Translations under genes and position numbers: made by a program
NCBI GenBank assembly: GCA_020848035.1
Contig: JADLAX010000100.1
Location: forward strand, 1 to 64,000
Direction of reading: 5' to 3'
From: Anaerolineae bacterium
GTDB lineage: Bacteria > Chloroflexota > Anaerolineae > Promineifilales > Promineifilaceae
DNA: 64,000 nucleotides
Notes under the pieces: generated by a model
Told to the model about the DNA's origin: nothing
Databases searched by the model: none
Seen by the model: the letters and a program-made list of their open reading frames with translations, nothing else
In this document: one piece after another, positions 1-8,799 of the stretch
Numbering within the stretch: the first letter of the stretch is position 1
Layout of the letters: the number at the start of each line of letters is the position of its first letter

Positions 1-1
1 A

Positions 2-121
2 TGTGCCAATCGCTTGTTCAAACAGATACAAGAGGTAATTGATTCAGTTGAAAAGGTGCTGACTATTCAGAACGATTTAACTCATTCTGATAGGTTTTTA
101 TTTTCAAAAACTTTTTGCTGA
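2..121 (+). CDS. possible C-terminal fragment of an unidentified protein
   Basis: Frame 2 is open from the window edge to a TGA at 119-121 and would encode about 39 residues with a plausible helical, charged composition (FKQIQEVIDSVEKV). It may be the tail of a gene that begins left of the window. No family is recognisable and an open frame this short in AT-rich DNA can be chance. Confidence 0.2.
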   Translation, partial: CANRLFKQIQEVIDSVEKVLTIQNDLTHSDRFLFSKTFC

Positions 122-180
122 CTACTTATGTATTGGCAGAAAGTTTTTCAAAATAAACGAGCGTGAAATCTGCCGATTAC

Positions 181-241
181 TTGAGTAAACCGCACAAAAA
201 TTGCGCTTTTTTCTCCCAGAAACTTTGTGCGGTTTACTCAA
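181..241. repeat. 18-bp perfect inverted repeat with 25-nt loop
   Basis: Arms at 181-198 and 224-241 are perfect reverse complements, with core GTAAACCGCACAAA. It sits just past the 3' end of the minus-strand methyltransferase. There is no T tract directly after either arm, so a classical intrinsic terminator is uncertain. The core GTAAACCGC/GCGGTTTAC recurs in a second hairpin at 39649-39675. The rest of 122-295 shows nothing else. Confidence 0.7.
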
Positions 242-295
242 GCTTGCTGAACATCTAAACCCTCTGTCTGCTTTGTTGTTTTTAGCAGTCTATGC

Positions 296-967
296 TTAAA
301 AACGCAGCCTATGTTTTACACCATAATAAACCTGGCGTATCTTGGTTTTTATACTGCGATTGTAGGATTGTTTATGCCAATAATCCCATTCATTTTCAAT
401 TTGGAGATTAGTCAACTTTCGGAAGAAAGCTGTTTTATGGATAATCCGAAAGACTTCCCATTCCGGCTGTTCCTTTAGGAACTCAAATAGCACATGAACA
501 CTCTGCAGACCAATATCATCAAGTATTAAATAACCCATTTGGCGTAAATGCTGCTGTGTATAAAACCAGTCTAAAATAGCCAAAGGAAATGCATGTCCAC
601 CATCAATGAGAATTGTGTCAAGCTGACTTTCTGTTGACCACATCGGCAAAAAATGCTCCGACCTCTTTTCAACAAAAGTTACTTTATCAAGACTAATTTG
701 ATTTTGAGCAGCGACTTTTTTTGTCTCTTCAATGTGTGTGCTATTAGGAGCGATGGCTATGTGGTTACAGTCTGCCAGAGCAAACAATAGTGTTGATAAG
801 CCGCAGCCGGTTTCTAATGTATTTGAGCCGGGTTCTATCGTTTCTAGTAAGAAATCTAAAACCTCATTGCTTAAGCCAACGCAGCGATAGCTACCGTCCT
901 TTTTTATGTGAACTGGCGGTCGGGCTTGTTTGATTCGAGCGAGAGTTGTCAGTATCTGTTCGTTCAT
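296..967 (-). CDS. class I SAM-dependent methyltransferase-like protein
   Basis: A 223-residue protein with a Rossmann-type methyltransferase signature: glycine-rich motif I ETGCGLST at residues 52-59 for S-adenosylmethionine binding, an acidic DGGH at about 122-125, and YLILDDI near 145 as in O-methyltransferase/class I folds of small-molecule or sugar-modifying type. The substrate cannot be read from sequence. Its ATG overlaps the stop of the upstream lipoprotein gene by four bases (ATGA at 964-967), so the two are translationally coupled. Base composition is AT-richer than most of the window and the gene lacks the ACGGCCGT octamer common elsewhere, which hints at recent acquisition. Start is supported by the coupling. 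Confidence 0.75.
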   Translation of the reverse strand: MNEQILTTLARIKQARPPVHIKKDGSYRCVGLSNEVLDFLLETIEPGSNTLETGCGLSTLLFALADCNHIAIAPNSTHIEETKKVAAQNQISLDKVTFVEKRSEHFLPMWSTESQLDTILIDGGHAFPLAILDWFYTQQHLRQMGYLILDDIGLQSVHVLFEFLKEQPEWEVFRIIHKTAFFRKLTNLQIENEWDYWHKQSYNRSIKTKIRQVYYGVKHRLRF

Positions 968-1482
968 GGCTCCACAACTGCCTGGGCTAAAATTAGGCCA
1001 ATCATGGGAATATTTGTGTAGTCTGGCCCATCAAGAAATTGTGATTCGAGATCTTGATCACTTAACTGGAGGCCAATCAAATGGTTTGCTTCCAATGGCG
1101 CAGAAAGTGCAATGCGGAAAGCACCATCATTTCCTATGACGCCACTACCGAGCGATTCACCGACAAGGCTAATGTTTACCACTTTAATAGGGGTGTTTGC
1201 CGGACCGGTTCCTGTTATTTCGGTGTTTCCAGCTTGTAGCGGTTGGTCAATGGTAAATCGTTTACTTTCATCTACAACAGAAGGTACTGGATAGGCTTTA
1301 ACGATCTGTGTGGGTACTGGGTAGGCAATGTCCCCAAGGGGAACAGGGGCTTGGTAACCGCTGTTAGCTTCTGGACTACTGAATGAAGTTGGCGTAGTTT
1401 CCCCGCTTTGGGAGGGACCACAGGCGGTTACAATAAGGAAGAGCAAAATTGACACAAAATATAAGGAAGTTTTTTTCGTCAT
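964..1482 (-). CDS. putative lipoprotein, unknown function
   Basis: A 172-residue exported protein. The start at 1482 is chosen because it gives a classic lipoprotein signal (MTKKTSLYF, hydrophobic core, lipobox VTAC with Cys at residue 21); the open frame extends 20 codons further upstream but that would bury the signal peptide. After the signal comes a Thr/Pro/Ser/Tyr-rich segment with three repeats of the type AYPVP, then a compact beta-rich part (GNTEITGTGPANTPIKVVNISL) reminiscent of Ig-like or bacterial surface-repeat folds. No family is recognised. Its stop overlaps the start of the methyltransferase gene, forming a two-gene unit. Confidence 0.7.
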   Translation of the reverse strand: MTKKTSLYFVSILLFLIVTACGPSQSGETTPTSFSSPEANSGYQAPVPLGDIAYPVPTQIVKAYPVPSVVDESKRFTIDQPLQAGNTEITGTGPANTPIKVVNISLVGESLGSGVIGNDGAFRIALSAPLEANHLIGLQLSDQDLESQFLDGPDYTNIPMIGLILAQAVVEP

Positions 1483-1510
1483 AATCACGCGATTATAGGT
1501 GAGGACATTA

Positions 1511-1560
1511 AAAAAAAGCAAAATTAAAGAAGCCAATCCCACAATCAGGATTGGCTTCTT
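1511..1560 (-). terminator. intrinsic terminator
   Basis: Perfect 13-bp stem (1527-1539 with 1548-1560), 8-nt loop. Read on the minus strand the stem is followed by TAATTTTGC and a run of seven T. It sits 33 bp after the stop of the minus-strand gene at 1594-3153 and separates that gene from the lipoprotein/methyltransferase pair. Confidence 0.85.
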
Positions 1561-1593
1561 AATTACAAGCTTAATTATGAAAATGTGGGAGCT

Positions 1594-3153
1594 TTACTGA
1601 TTGAACCCTTCGTAATTGGTGATATCAAGGACACCATCTGTTGCATTACGGTCAGATTCTTGGCCCAGCCCAACAAGTGGTTGACCACCTGCTGAGGTCA
1701 TAACCACACTACATTTTACCCCTGCAGGAGGCATTCCACCGCTAACTGCCGTGAAACCACTCGCACCGCCACTCAAATTAAAGAAGGAAACGGCCGCTCC
1801 TGATGCTACGTTTGAGCTGGTTTCAACTACATGGACGCCACTGTCACAAGTAAATGTAGCAGTAATTTTTGTGGCAGACACACCAGCGTTAACTACGCTC
1901 AAACCAGAAGTTTGACCATTGAAATATTCTTTAGAGAGTGGGAAGAACAGCGTATCAGTTGCAGAGGCAACGTTAAAACCAGCATACACTGCTTTTACCG
2001 TAGCACCCAGGTATTCGCGATTTTCGTTTACTGTCATCACGATAGGCTGGTTTGACTCAGCTTTCATCGTATAAAAAGTACAATTGGGGTGTCCCGTACC
2101 CGTATTACCCTGGAAACGGTTGACCACAATAGAGCTATTGCCTGGAATTGTGACCTGCTGGGTAAAAACATCACCCACACTGGCGCTACAGCCAGAGGAT
2201 ACATTGGTGATGGTTGAGGTGATGTCGACGGTAGCGATACTGTTAGTAGTGTTTAGAATGGTTGCGCCCGTTGTCGCATCATTAAAGTCATTCTTCATAG
2301 CCGGAGCAATCAATTCTGTGCCAGCGTCGTTTGTGGTCAAACCACGAGAAGCAAGTACATAATTTGCTACGCTTGCGCCATCAATATATTCCACCACCAC
2401 ACCAGCAATTGGGCCGCTGCTAGAGGTAACCGTTGCACCGCCAAAGCAGGCAGCTACGGCACTACCACCGCCATTCCCACCATTGCAAGATTGAACAGCG
2501 GGGGTAGCAGAAGCAGGGGAAAAGGCAAACATTTTGTTTGCCGAAATAAGCTGTGTTTGTGTATGGGTTGTACCGTCATTCATTTTATAGGTGATGGTTA
2601 CATTTGCATCTGCTCCTGCCGCCTGAATGAAGAAAACGGTTGATTGCCCAGAGAAATCACGTTTAACTGTGGGGAAGTAGAGAGTTGTGTCCGTTGCGGA
2701 ACCATCAATGCCCTGGTAAGAAGAGCGAGCAGCACCGGTTGAAGCACCAACAGAGCCTGAAGAATTATTGTTCAGGGCGGTAACAGCAACAACTGGAGAA
2801 TCTGAGGAAACAACAACCGAACCCTGGAAGCCCGCAGGCAGGCTGGGGCTTAATCCGATTCGACAGCCAGAATTAGCTGTATTAACCGTAGCTGGACAGT
2901 TGGCGCTAAGTCCAGGGTGGAAAATAACCGAAGTATTACCATTGAGCACGGTGTTGTTGCTATACGTATCTGAGGTAGTAGGATTATAACCAGTGGTTAC
3001 TACCGTAGCGGTCGTGCTGGTTGTGTTCTGGATGGTAAAGTTTGTCCACCAGCCAGAGCCATCAATGCTCGATTGAGCAGCCAGGGAAGAAACACCCACA
3101 AATAGCAGTGCTAAAATGATGAGCATTGTAAAAACTCTTACTTTTCTTTGCAT
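1594..3153 (-). CDS. secreted Ser/Thr/Asn-rich protein, unknown
   Basis: A 519-residue protein with a clear signal peptide (basic MQRKVR, hydrophobic stretch, likely cleavage after SSLAAQ near residue 26). The mature part is dominated by Thr, Ser, Asn, Gly and Val and reads as repeated beta-sandwich-like segments without membrane anchor; several Cys are spaced for disulphides. Patterns such as TLYFPTVKR and TLFFPLSKE recur, indicating internal duplication of an about 170-200 residue unit. No catalytic motif is seen. It is preceded by a good ribosome-binding site (GGAGG before CACA-ATG) and followed by an intrinsic terminator, so it is monocistronic. A surface or filament-sheath component is an inference only. 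Confidence 0.75.
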   Translation of the reverse strand: MQRKVRVFTMLIILALLFVGVSSLAAQSSIDGSGWWTNFTIQNTTSTTATVVTTGYNPTTSDTYSNNTVLNGNTSVIFHPGLSANCPATVNTANSGCRIGLSPSLPAGFQGSVVVSSDSPVVAVTALNNNSSGSVGASTGAARSSYQGIDGSATDTTLYFPTVKRDFSGQSTVFFIQAAGADANVTITYKMNDGTTHTQTQLISANKMFAFSPASATPAVQSCNGGNGGGSAVAACFGGATVTSSSGPIAGVVVEYIDGASVANYVLASRGLTTNDAGTELIAPAMKNDFNDATTGATILNTTNSIATVDITSTITNVSSGCSASVGDVFTQQVTIPGNSSIVVNRFQGNTGTGHPNCTFYTMKAESNQPIVMTVNENREYLGATVKAVYAGFNVASATDTLFFPLSKEYFNGQTSGLSVVNAGVSATKITATFTCDSGVHVVETSSNVASGAAVSFFNLSGGASGFTAVSGGMPPAGVKCSVVMTSAGGQPLVGLGQESDRNATDGVLDITNYEGFNQ

Positions 3154-3343
3154 TGTGCCTCCACTTATATATAGAACATTAGTTGGGTATGAACAGCAAG
3201 TTTAGTATAAAGAGGTTGATGAAGGTAAACTATACTCCATTTGGGTTAATAATAGGATTATTGAACGTCTGTCTCTTGCGAATAGGGAGAAAATGGTACC
3301 AGAAACGGCCGTTTGACCACCGTAAAGGAGTTCGAAGCTTTTT

Positions 3344-4249
3344 ATGACAATGCCTAATTTTTTGATAATTGGTGCGGCCAAATCTGGCACAAGCGCACTT
3401 TATCACTACATCCGTCACCATCCAGAAATTTATATGAGTCCTCGTAAAGAGACTCATTTTTTTGCTTTTGAAAATATTGAGCCTGCTACAAATGGACCTG
3501 GAGACACAGTTCCTGGCGCTGTGACAAAAATGGACGAATATCTTAGTTTATTTGCGGGAGTAAAGCATGAGAAGGTAATTGGTGAAGCTTCACCTACCTA
3601 TATTTACCTGCCCAGAGCCTGCGAACGAATCAAAATTCACACGCCCGAAGCAAAGATGGTTGCCATTTTAAGAAATCCTACCGACAGAGCTTATTCCGCC
3701 TTTATGCACTTGATTCGGGACGGCCGTGAGCCAGTGGCTGATTTTGCCCAGGCTTTGGAAAAAGAAGATGATCGCATAAGACAAAATTGGGGCCCAATCT
3801 GGCACTATAAACGGGGCGGTCTCTATTATGACCAGGTGCTTAGGTATTTTCAGATGTTTGGCCGGGATCAGGTGCGCATCTATTTATATGATGATTTTAA
3901 TAAGTCTCCCCACGCTGTTCTCGCCGACATTTTCACTTATTTGGGCGTTTCGGATTCGTGGATACCAGATATATCGGTGCGTCCCAATGTATCTGGAGTG
4001 CCTAAAAACAAGCTGATGCATAAGTGGATGCAAGACCTGTTTTTGCGACCGAATATTGCCAAAGCGGTCTCTCGTAGATTGATTCCCGAACGTGTACGTT
4101 GGCGGGTAACGACACAAATGCGGACATGGAATGTGGCTAAACGGCCGTTACCAGCTCACATACGGCCGCAGCTCAATGAATATTTCCGGGACGATATTCA
4201 AAAGCTATCGCAGCTAATTGAACGTGACTTATCTCATTGGCTTGAATAA
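3344..4249 (+). CDS. sulfotransferase family protein
   Basis: A 301-residue PAPS-dependent sulfotransferase of the prokaryotic carbohydrate/heparan-sulfotransferase-like type. The 5'-phosphosulfate-binding loop is present near the N-terminus (IIGAAKSGTSAL, residues 7-18), and the 3'-phosphate-binding strand/helix appears as LRNPTDRAYSAFMH at about 108-121. A GGAG ribosome-binding site lies upstream; a second ATG two codons in is an alternative start. It transfers sulfate to a hydroxyl of a glycan or small molecule. It converges on a glycosyltransferase/flippase cluster, so a sulfated exopolysaccharide or glycolipid is a reasonable inference. Contains two ACGGCCGT octamers. Confidence 0.85.
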   Translation: MTMPNFLIIGAAKSGTSALYHYIRHHPEIYMSPRKETHFFAFENIEPATNGPGDTVPGAVTKMDEYLSLFAGVKHEKVIGEASPTYIYLPRACERIKIHTPEAKMVAILRNPTDRAYSAFMHLIRDGREPVADFAQALEKEDDRIRQNWGPIWHYKRGGLYYDQVLRYFQMFGRDQVRIYLYDDFNKSPHAVLADIFTYLGVSDSWIPDISVRPNVSGVPKNKLMHKWMQDLFLRPNIAKAVSRRLIPERVRWRVTTQMRTWNVAKRPLPAHIRPQLNEYFRDDIQKLSQLIERDLSHWLE

Positions 4250-4251
4250 CG

Positions 4252-5694
4252 TTACTTTCTGAACGTTGCCGGTAGCCTGAGTATGGCGAGGACGGCCGCC
4301 TGCTCGTCCCGTGAAATAGTCCTGGTTACGACAATGAGCAATAGATAGGTGATAGATCCACCAACTAGCTGCCACCAAAAGCCGTAGCTATGCATTAACC
4401 AGATGACCGCACCCATTACCAGAGTACAGAGGATAGTTTTTAGGATGAGAGTTAGCCCCGTCTGATTTTTGACGATGGTGCGAACAGCCAGGCTGTTTAG
4501 CACAAAAAGTGAGAGGATAGACACCAAACGGGCAATGCCGGCACCAAATGCTCCCCAAATTGGGGCCATAATAATGTTAGCAACCGCATTAAGAAATGAG
4601 GTAACCAGTAAAAATTTCGCTGTTAACGACTGTTTGTCGTAAACGATTAAGAGGCGGGTATTGAGTACATTTAAAAAGGTGAGGAGCAAAACAAGGGAGA
4701 TCACCTGAAGTGTGGGTACGGCCGTTGGCAAGGGCTCCCGATAAAGAAGCTGAATTAGATCATCGGCCAGTAAGAAAGTAGCTGCTGAAATGGGCAGACC
4801 AAGGATCAATAAAAATTTATAGGATTGGTCGTAAAGCGTTTGTACCTGACTTGGGTTTTGCAACCGGTAACGAGCGAGGACAGGCAAAATGGCCACGCGA
4901 TACCCTTGCGGTATCATGCTAAGGGCAGTAATGACGGCCGTTGCCGCGCCGTACACCCCCACAACCGATTCCGTGGTCACAAACGACAACGTTATCGTAT
5001 CCAGACGGTTGTCCATAATAAAAAACATGCCAATAAACACAAAAGGCAGCCCAATGCGCAATTGCTCCTGAATGAACCCCGGCTCTATTTTTTGCCATTT
5101 TCCGATATAACGCTTCTTCAGAATCAACAGATTAATGAGCATGGCGATTAGATTATTGACAAAAAACACAACGGCCATGGCCATCACACCATAGCCCAGC
5201 GACAAACACCACAAGCCTAAGAGAATTTGAAACAAGCTACCAAAAAAAACGCTCACACTTGTGTAGTGAAATTCTTCAAAGGCCGCAAAAGCAGCCCAAC
5301 AGAGATTATTAATATTTTCTGGCCAGATGCTGAATAACATCAAGCTAATAACAATTTTGGTGCTGTTTTGATAGGGAAGTACCTGCACGATAAACAACGT
5401 AAGAATAATAACGGCCGTTGCCAATATGACCCTAACAACCAAAAAGTTGGATAAAAACCGGGCCGCTTCCCCCCGTGACTTTGCCACTTCCCTGGTCAAA
5501 AGATGATCTAGCCCCCAAAAAGCAAATCGGCTGCCGATAAAGAAGTAAGAAACGCCAATCGTATAAGTTCCTCCACTTTCAATGCCCAAATAGTGCACAA
5601 TCATAATAAAAATAACAGCATTCCCCAGGCGATTTAACGTGTTGGTAATGACGCTGAAAGCAGAATTCTTAAAAAGAGAAAGGACGGTTTCCAT
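4252..5694 (-). CDS. polysaccharide flippase (Wzx-like, MATE/MOP superfamily)
   Basis: A 480-residue integral membrane protein with about 12-14 hydrophobic segments, an N-terminus of the type LFKNSAFSVITNTLNRLGN, and overall arrangement of the polysaccharide-biosynthesis/oligosaccharide flippase family. Members move undecaprenyl-linked sugar repeat units across the cytoplasmic membrane. It ends 2 bp from the converging sulfotransferase gene and begins 5 bp downstream of a GT2 gene on the same strand, so it is the last gene of a minus-strand polysaccharide operon spanning 4252-8655. Confidence 0.85.
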   Translation of the reverse strand: METVLSLFKNSAFSVITNTLNRLGNAVIFIMIVHYLGIESGGTYTIGVSYFFIGSRFAFWGLDHLLTREVAKSRGEAARFLSNFLVVRVILATAVIILTLFIVQVLPYQNSTKIVISLMLFSIWPENINNLCWAAFAAFEEFHYTSVSVFFGSLFQILLGLWCLSLGYGVMAMAVVFFVNNLIAMLINLLILKKRYIGKWQKIEPGFIQEQLRIGLPFVFIGMFFIMDNRLDTITLSFVTTESVVGVYGAATAVITALSMIPQGYRVAILPVLARYRLQNPSQVQTLYDQSYKFLLILGLPISAATFLLADDLIQLLYREPLPTAVPTLQVISLVLLLTFLNVLNTRLLIVYDKQSLTAKFLLVTSFLNAVANIIMAPIWGAFGAGIARLVSILSLFVLNSLAVRTIVKNQTGLTLILKTILCTLVMGAVIWLMHSYGFWWQLVGGSITYLLLIVVTRTISRDEQAAVLAILRLPATFRK

Positions 5695-5699
5695 AAAAA

Positions 5700-6608
5700 T
5701 TAAGCGACCTGGATTGGGTGAATGGGGTAAGCCAGCCCTTCGTTCAACCCGCGAATAGCTGATAACAAAGGACCACGATTCCCCCCCTGTTTAGTTCGTT
5801 TGATGGCATGTACTACAGCGTACACATAGGCGTAAATGATCAGGAAAAATCTGTGCCAGCTCGTGCTGTGTTTGCGAAAGTAAATCATTTTGCTGCGGGA
5901 CCAATTCCTCGCTATCCAATGGCTTCGGGCTGTTTGCCCGATTTTGTGCCACATTCTGGCTGCTGGGACCGAACGAATAGAAAAACCCAGTTTTTTTGCG
6001 CGCAAGCATAAATCGGCCTCTTCATAATAAACAAAAAATGCAGGATCAAATCCTCCCGTTGCTTCAAGAAGCTCTTTCGTAAGAAGCATTCCCGTGGCCC
6101 AGGCAAAATCAACCTCTATTGGCTTAGCATAATCACTGCTGTCTTTCTGATTGCGGGCAAATTCTACCGCGCCCAAATCCCATCGCTTTTTAAAAGCGCC
6201 AAGCGACCAGATTTTTTCAGGTTGTGCATGATAAAAAATCTTTCCGGTGAGGATCCCCGTTTTTGGGTTTTGCCGCTGTTCATTGGCAAGTTGAAGCAAA
6301 AAATCTGGAGCTACAACCGTATCAGAATCTAACCTGAGAACCCGCTCCGCACCATGAGCCAGAGCATATTCAAAACCTATGTTCGCTGCCTGAGAAGCTC
6401 CCTGGTTTTCAGACAGCTTAATGATGTGACAGCTTGGGAAACGTGCCTCTACCTGCTCAGTGGTGTCGTCGGTGGAACCATTGTCTATGATTACCACAGG
6501 ATAGGGACCGCCTTCAAGGACAAAGACTGTTTCAAGGCATTCCAACAGTTCGGGTCGGCGGTTATAGGTAGGGATAACAATCCAGGTAGCGTTTTGTGGC
6601 GGTTTCAT
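5700..6608 (-). CDS. family 2 glycosyltransferase
   Basis: A 302-residue GT-A glycosyltransferase resembling rhamnosyltransferase-type GT2 enzymes. Visible motifs: N-terminal IPTYNRRPELLECL, IIDNGSTDDT near residue 40, the DxD metal/nucleotide site as LDSDTVV near 100, and the acceptor-site GGFDPAFFVYYEEADLC near 185 with ED-type catalytic acidics. A C-terminal hydrophobic segment suggests membrane association. Its start overlaps the stop of the next gene upstream by four bases. The role is sugar transfer during assembly of a surface polysaccharide or glycolipid; the sugar is not predictable. Confidence 0.85.
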   Translation of the reverse strand: MKPPQNATWIVIPTYNRRPELLECLETVFVLEGGPYPVVIIDNGSTDDTTEQVEARFPSCHIIKLSENQGASQAANIGFEYALAHGAERVLRLDSDTVVAPDFLLQLANEQRQNPKTGILTGKIFYHAQPEKIWSLGAFKKRWDLGAVEFARNQKDSSDYAKPIEVDFAWATGMLLTKELLEATGGFDPAFFVYYEEADLCLRAKKLGFSIRSVPAARMWHKIGQTARSHWIARNWSRSKMIYFRKHSTSWHRFFLIIYAYVYAVVHAIKRTKQGGNRGPLLSAIRGLNEGLAYPIHPIQVA

Positions 6609-7504
6609 GATAGCGATTTATCGAATTGCTTGGGGTTCATGAGGAGTGGAGCTGCTGCTCCCCAGCACCAGGCGATTTTGGTGAGGTAGATCGCTGGAAT
6701 GGTGAGCCATTGTTTCTGAAAAAGCTTGAAATGTTTTCTCACAATGTTGAAGGTAATTGCCAGGGCAATGGCCGGTGAAAGCAATAAAAGGGCAAGACGG
6801 TTTTGTAGAATTTGCGAGCCCTTGAACAACTCGGGATATTGCATCCGAACTTGCCGCATGTGGTGGCCAGAGCGGGCACAATCGTGCCATACGGCCGTCA
6901 AGCTCTTTCGGCTGTGTTCATGAATGATCGTTGCTTTTGGCGCAAAAAAAGGAGTAAACCCAGCCTTTTGCATCCGAGTTGTCCATTCGATATCTTGCCC
7001 TCTCCCTAAAGATTCGTTTAGCAGCCCAACGATTTTGGTCACCTCCCTGTGAACCGAAAGGTTAAGGGTGGGCAGATAGGTCTTTGTCCCTGAAGGATTT
7101 GTCGCAAAAAATTCGTGGAAAAGCGTTAAATTGTAGGCCAGGCTCCAGTAGTTTGAGCCAGTTGGCGCTACGCCACCGCCAACCACGGTATGTCCGGCTG
7201 CCTGAACGCGTAAATGCTCAGCCAGCCATCCTGGTTGTGGTAAACAGTCACTATCTAAAAAAATAAGCAAATCATGCCTGGCTTGCTGAATACCGATATT
7301 TCGTGCTTTGGCGGCGTTTACGGCCGTTCCGGTATCAATCAGCCGCACCAACGGGTCTTCAATTTTTTGCAGGAGGTGCAAATCATCTTTACCCACAATT
7401 AAAATCTCGCCAATCGCCTCATGCTCATTTTGGCAGTTGATTTTTTCCAGCACGGTAACGATGATCGGCGAATTTAAGCTAGGAATGATGATGGAAACCT
7501 TCAT
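6605..7504 (-). CDS. family 2 glycosyltransferase
   Basis: A 299-residue GT2 enzyme: N-terminal strand MKVSIIIPSLNSP, AKARNIGIQQA helix, DxD as IFLDSDCLPQ near residue 90, and a WTTRMQKAGF acceptor-region motif near 175. The C-terminal third has one or two hydrophobic stretches (LALLLLSPAIALAI), typical of membrane-associated GT2 enzymes. It overlaps both neighbours by four bases (6605-6608 and 7501-7504), so it is translationally coupled inside the five-gene polysaccharide operon. Confidence 0.85.
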   Translation of the reverse strand: MKVSIIIPSLNSPIIVTVLEKINCQNEHEAIGEILIVGKDDLHLLQKIEDPLVRLIDTGTAVNAAKARNIGIQQARHDLLIFLDSDCLPQPGWLAEHLRVQAAGHTVVGGGVAPTGSNYWSLAYNLTLFHEFFATNPSGTKTYLPTLNLSVHREVTKIVGLLNESLGRGQDIEWTTRMQKAGFTPFFAPKATIIHEHSRKSLTAVWHDCARSGHHMRQVRMQYPELFKGSQILQNRLALLLLSPAIALAITFNIVRKHFKLFQKQWLTIPAIYLTKIAWCWGAAAPLLMNPKQFDKSLS

Positions 7505-8655
7505 GACAGACTTGCCGATGCCACTTCTAAGGATGTGAGACTTTCTAAATGTTTAATCAGCGCCGGCCACGAGAAACGGCCGTTCCCCTCCCCCACATTC
7601 TTGCTAAACCCACGTTCTAGATCCTGCGAAAAATATTTATCAATCGCCGCAGCCAACGCTGACGGGTTTTCTGGCGGGACTACCAGGCCGGTACGGCCGT
7701 TCTCCACCACCTCCGCCAATCCACCTACATTGGTGGTAATGACGGGTTTGCCGCGACCAAAAGCCGTTTGCACCACGGCACTCTGCGTGGCGCTGCGGTA
7801 AGGCAGCACTACCACATTGGCCCGATCGATGCAGGCCGCCAGCAGCTCGTCGGGCAGATAGTCGTCGATGATCGTGACACAGTTCGTCAGGCCCAGGCGA
7901 TCAATCTGCGCCTCATAGCTGGTCCGGCTGCCCTGCCAAAACTCCCCGGCGACCAGCAGATGCACCGGTTGTTCCACCAGCGCCAGCGCTTCCAGCAGCA
8001 CATCTAGCCCTTTATACGGCCGTACCAGCCCACAAAACAGCAGCAACGGCCGATCTTCAGGCAGGTCTACTGGTAATTCCACTGTAGCACCTTCCCCCAA
8101 TTCTGCATATGTCGGCAGTGGCGATACTACCACCCGCGCCTGGGGCAGGTAAGATTGCAAAATGGCTCGATCCGCCTGTGAATGCACAATAAAACCATCC
8201 CCTTGCCCTAGCACCATCTTTAGCACGTGGGGCAGCAGCAGTTGGCTCAACTGCCCCTGCTCGTGCGGCCGTACGTTGTGGCAAATGAACAGCAGCTGCG
8301 GTCGCGGCGTCATCCGCCGGATGCCACGCGCCAGGCCCCACCAGATCGGCGCAAAATACGGATGCCACCACGGAATGATGACGACATCCGGCCGCCAGGC
8401 GCGAATCTGGCGCAGCGTTAGCCGCCAGGTTAGCGGGTTCAGCGGATTGAGCCTGTAGTGCGCTTCGGTTTGCAACGGCCGTTCACTCGGGTCCTTATCA
8501 CTTTTGCCAGGGAAAAGCCAGCCGGGATACTGCTGCGAAAACGACAGCAGCAGCACCTCGTGCGTCTGCCGCAGGTGCCTGGCCAGCAGCGTGGTGTAAT
8601 GAGCAATGCCGCCCCGGTACGGGTACGTCGGCCCAATCAAACAAAATCGCCTCAT
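7501..8655 (-). CDS. family 4 glycosyltransferase
   Basis: A 384-residue GT-B enzyme. I place the start at 8655 (MRRFCLIGPTYPYRGGIAHY), because the longer frame adds 36 residues from the repeat-rich intergenic DNA, and because a perfect TATAAT lies only 7 nt upstream of this ATG. The N-terminal domain has the GGIAHY nucleotide-fold loop; the C-terminal domain shows LFCGLVRPYKGLDVLL and the donor-binding GRGKPVITTNVGGLAEVV followed by GLVVPPENPSALA. It would add a sugar from an NDP donor. First gene of the minus-strand polysaccharide operon and overlapping the next by four bases. A long gap of GC-rich sequence compared with the flippase shows the cluster is compositionally mixed. Confidence 0.85.
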   Translation of the reverse strand: MRRFCLIGPTYPYRGGIAHYTTLLARHLRQTHEVLLLSFSQQYPGWLFPGKSDKDPSERPLQTEAHYRLNPLNPLTWRLTLRQIRAWRPDVVIIPWWHPYFAPIWWGLARGIRRMTPRPQLLFICHNVRPHEQGQLSQLLLPHVLKMVLGQGDGFIVHSQADRAILQSYLPQARVVVSPLPTYAELGEGATVELPVDLPEDRPLLLFCGLVRPYKGLDVLLEALALVEQPVHLLVAGEFWQGSRTSYEAQIDRLGLTNCVTIIDDYLPDELLAACIDRANVVVLPYRSATQSAVVQTAFGRGKPVITTNVGGLAEVVENGRTGLVVPPENPSALAAAIDKYFSQDLERGFSKNVGEGNGRFSWPALIKHLESLTSLEVASASLS

Positions 8656-8662
8656 GCTGGGG

Positions 8663-8668
8663 ATTATA
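8663..8668 (-). promoter_or_regulatory. -10 box, possibly leaderless start
   Basis: On the minus strand a perfect TATAAT is followed by seven bases and the ATG at 8655, with no Shine-Dalgarno between. Transcription starting the usual distance from the -10 would begin at or next to the ATG. I see no good -35 at 16-18 bp. Confidence 0.5.
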
Positions 8669-8701
8669 GTGAAAGTGTGAAAGCGGGCGAGTCTGCGAGT
8701 A

Positions 8702-8760
8702 AAAAGTAGCAGGTGGCAGGTGATATATGCCTGGGCTGATACTTGCCACCTGCCACTTTT
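8702..8760. repeat. imperfect 20-bp inverted repeat between divergent genes
   Basis: Arms 8702-8721 and 8741-8760 match at 18 of 20 positions (core GCAGGTGGCA/TGCCACCTGC). The flanks consist of reiterated GTGAAA/TTTCAC words. It lies between divergently transcribed genes, so it is not a terminator; it belongs to the class of reiterated-word palindromes found in many spacers of this window. Confidence 0.65.
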
Positions 8761-8787
8761 CACTTTTCACTTTCCCCCTCCTCCCGC

Positions 8788-8793
8788 TACAAT
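8788..8793 (+). promoter_or_regulatory. -10 box, possibly leaderless start
   Basis: TACAAT followed by six bases (TCCCCC) and the ATG at 8800; no ribosome-binding site. Same arrangement as on the opposite strand at 8663-8668. Confidence 0.45.
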
Positions 8794-8799
8794 TCCCCC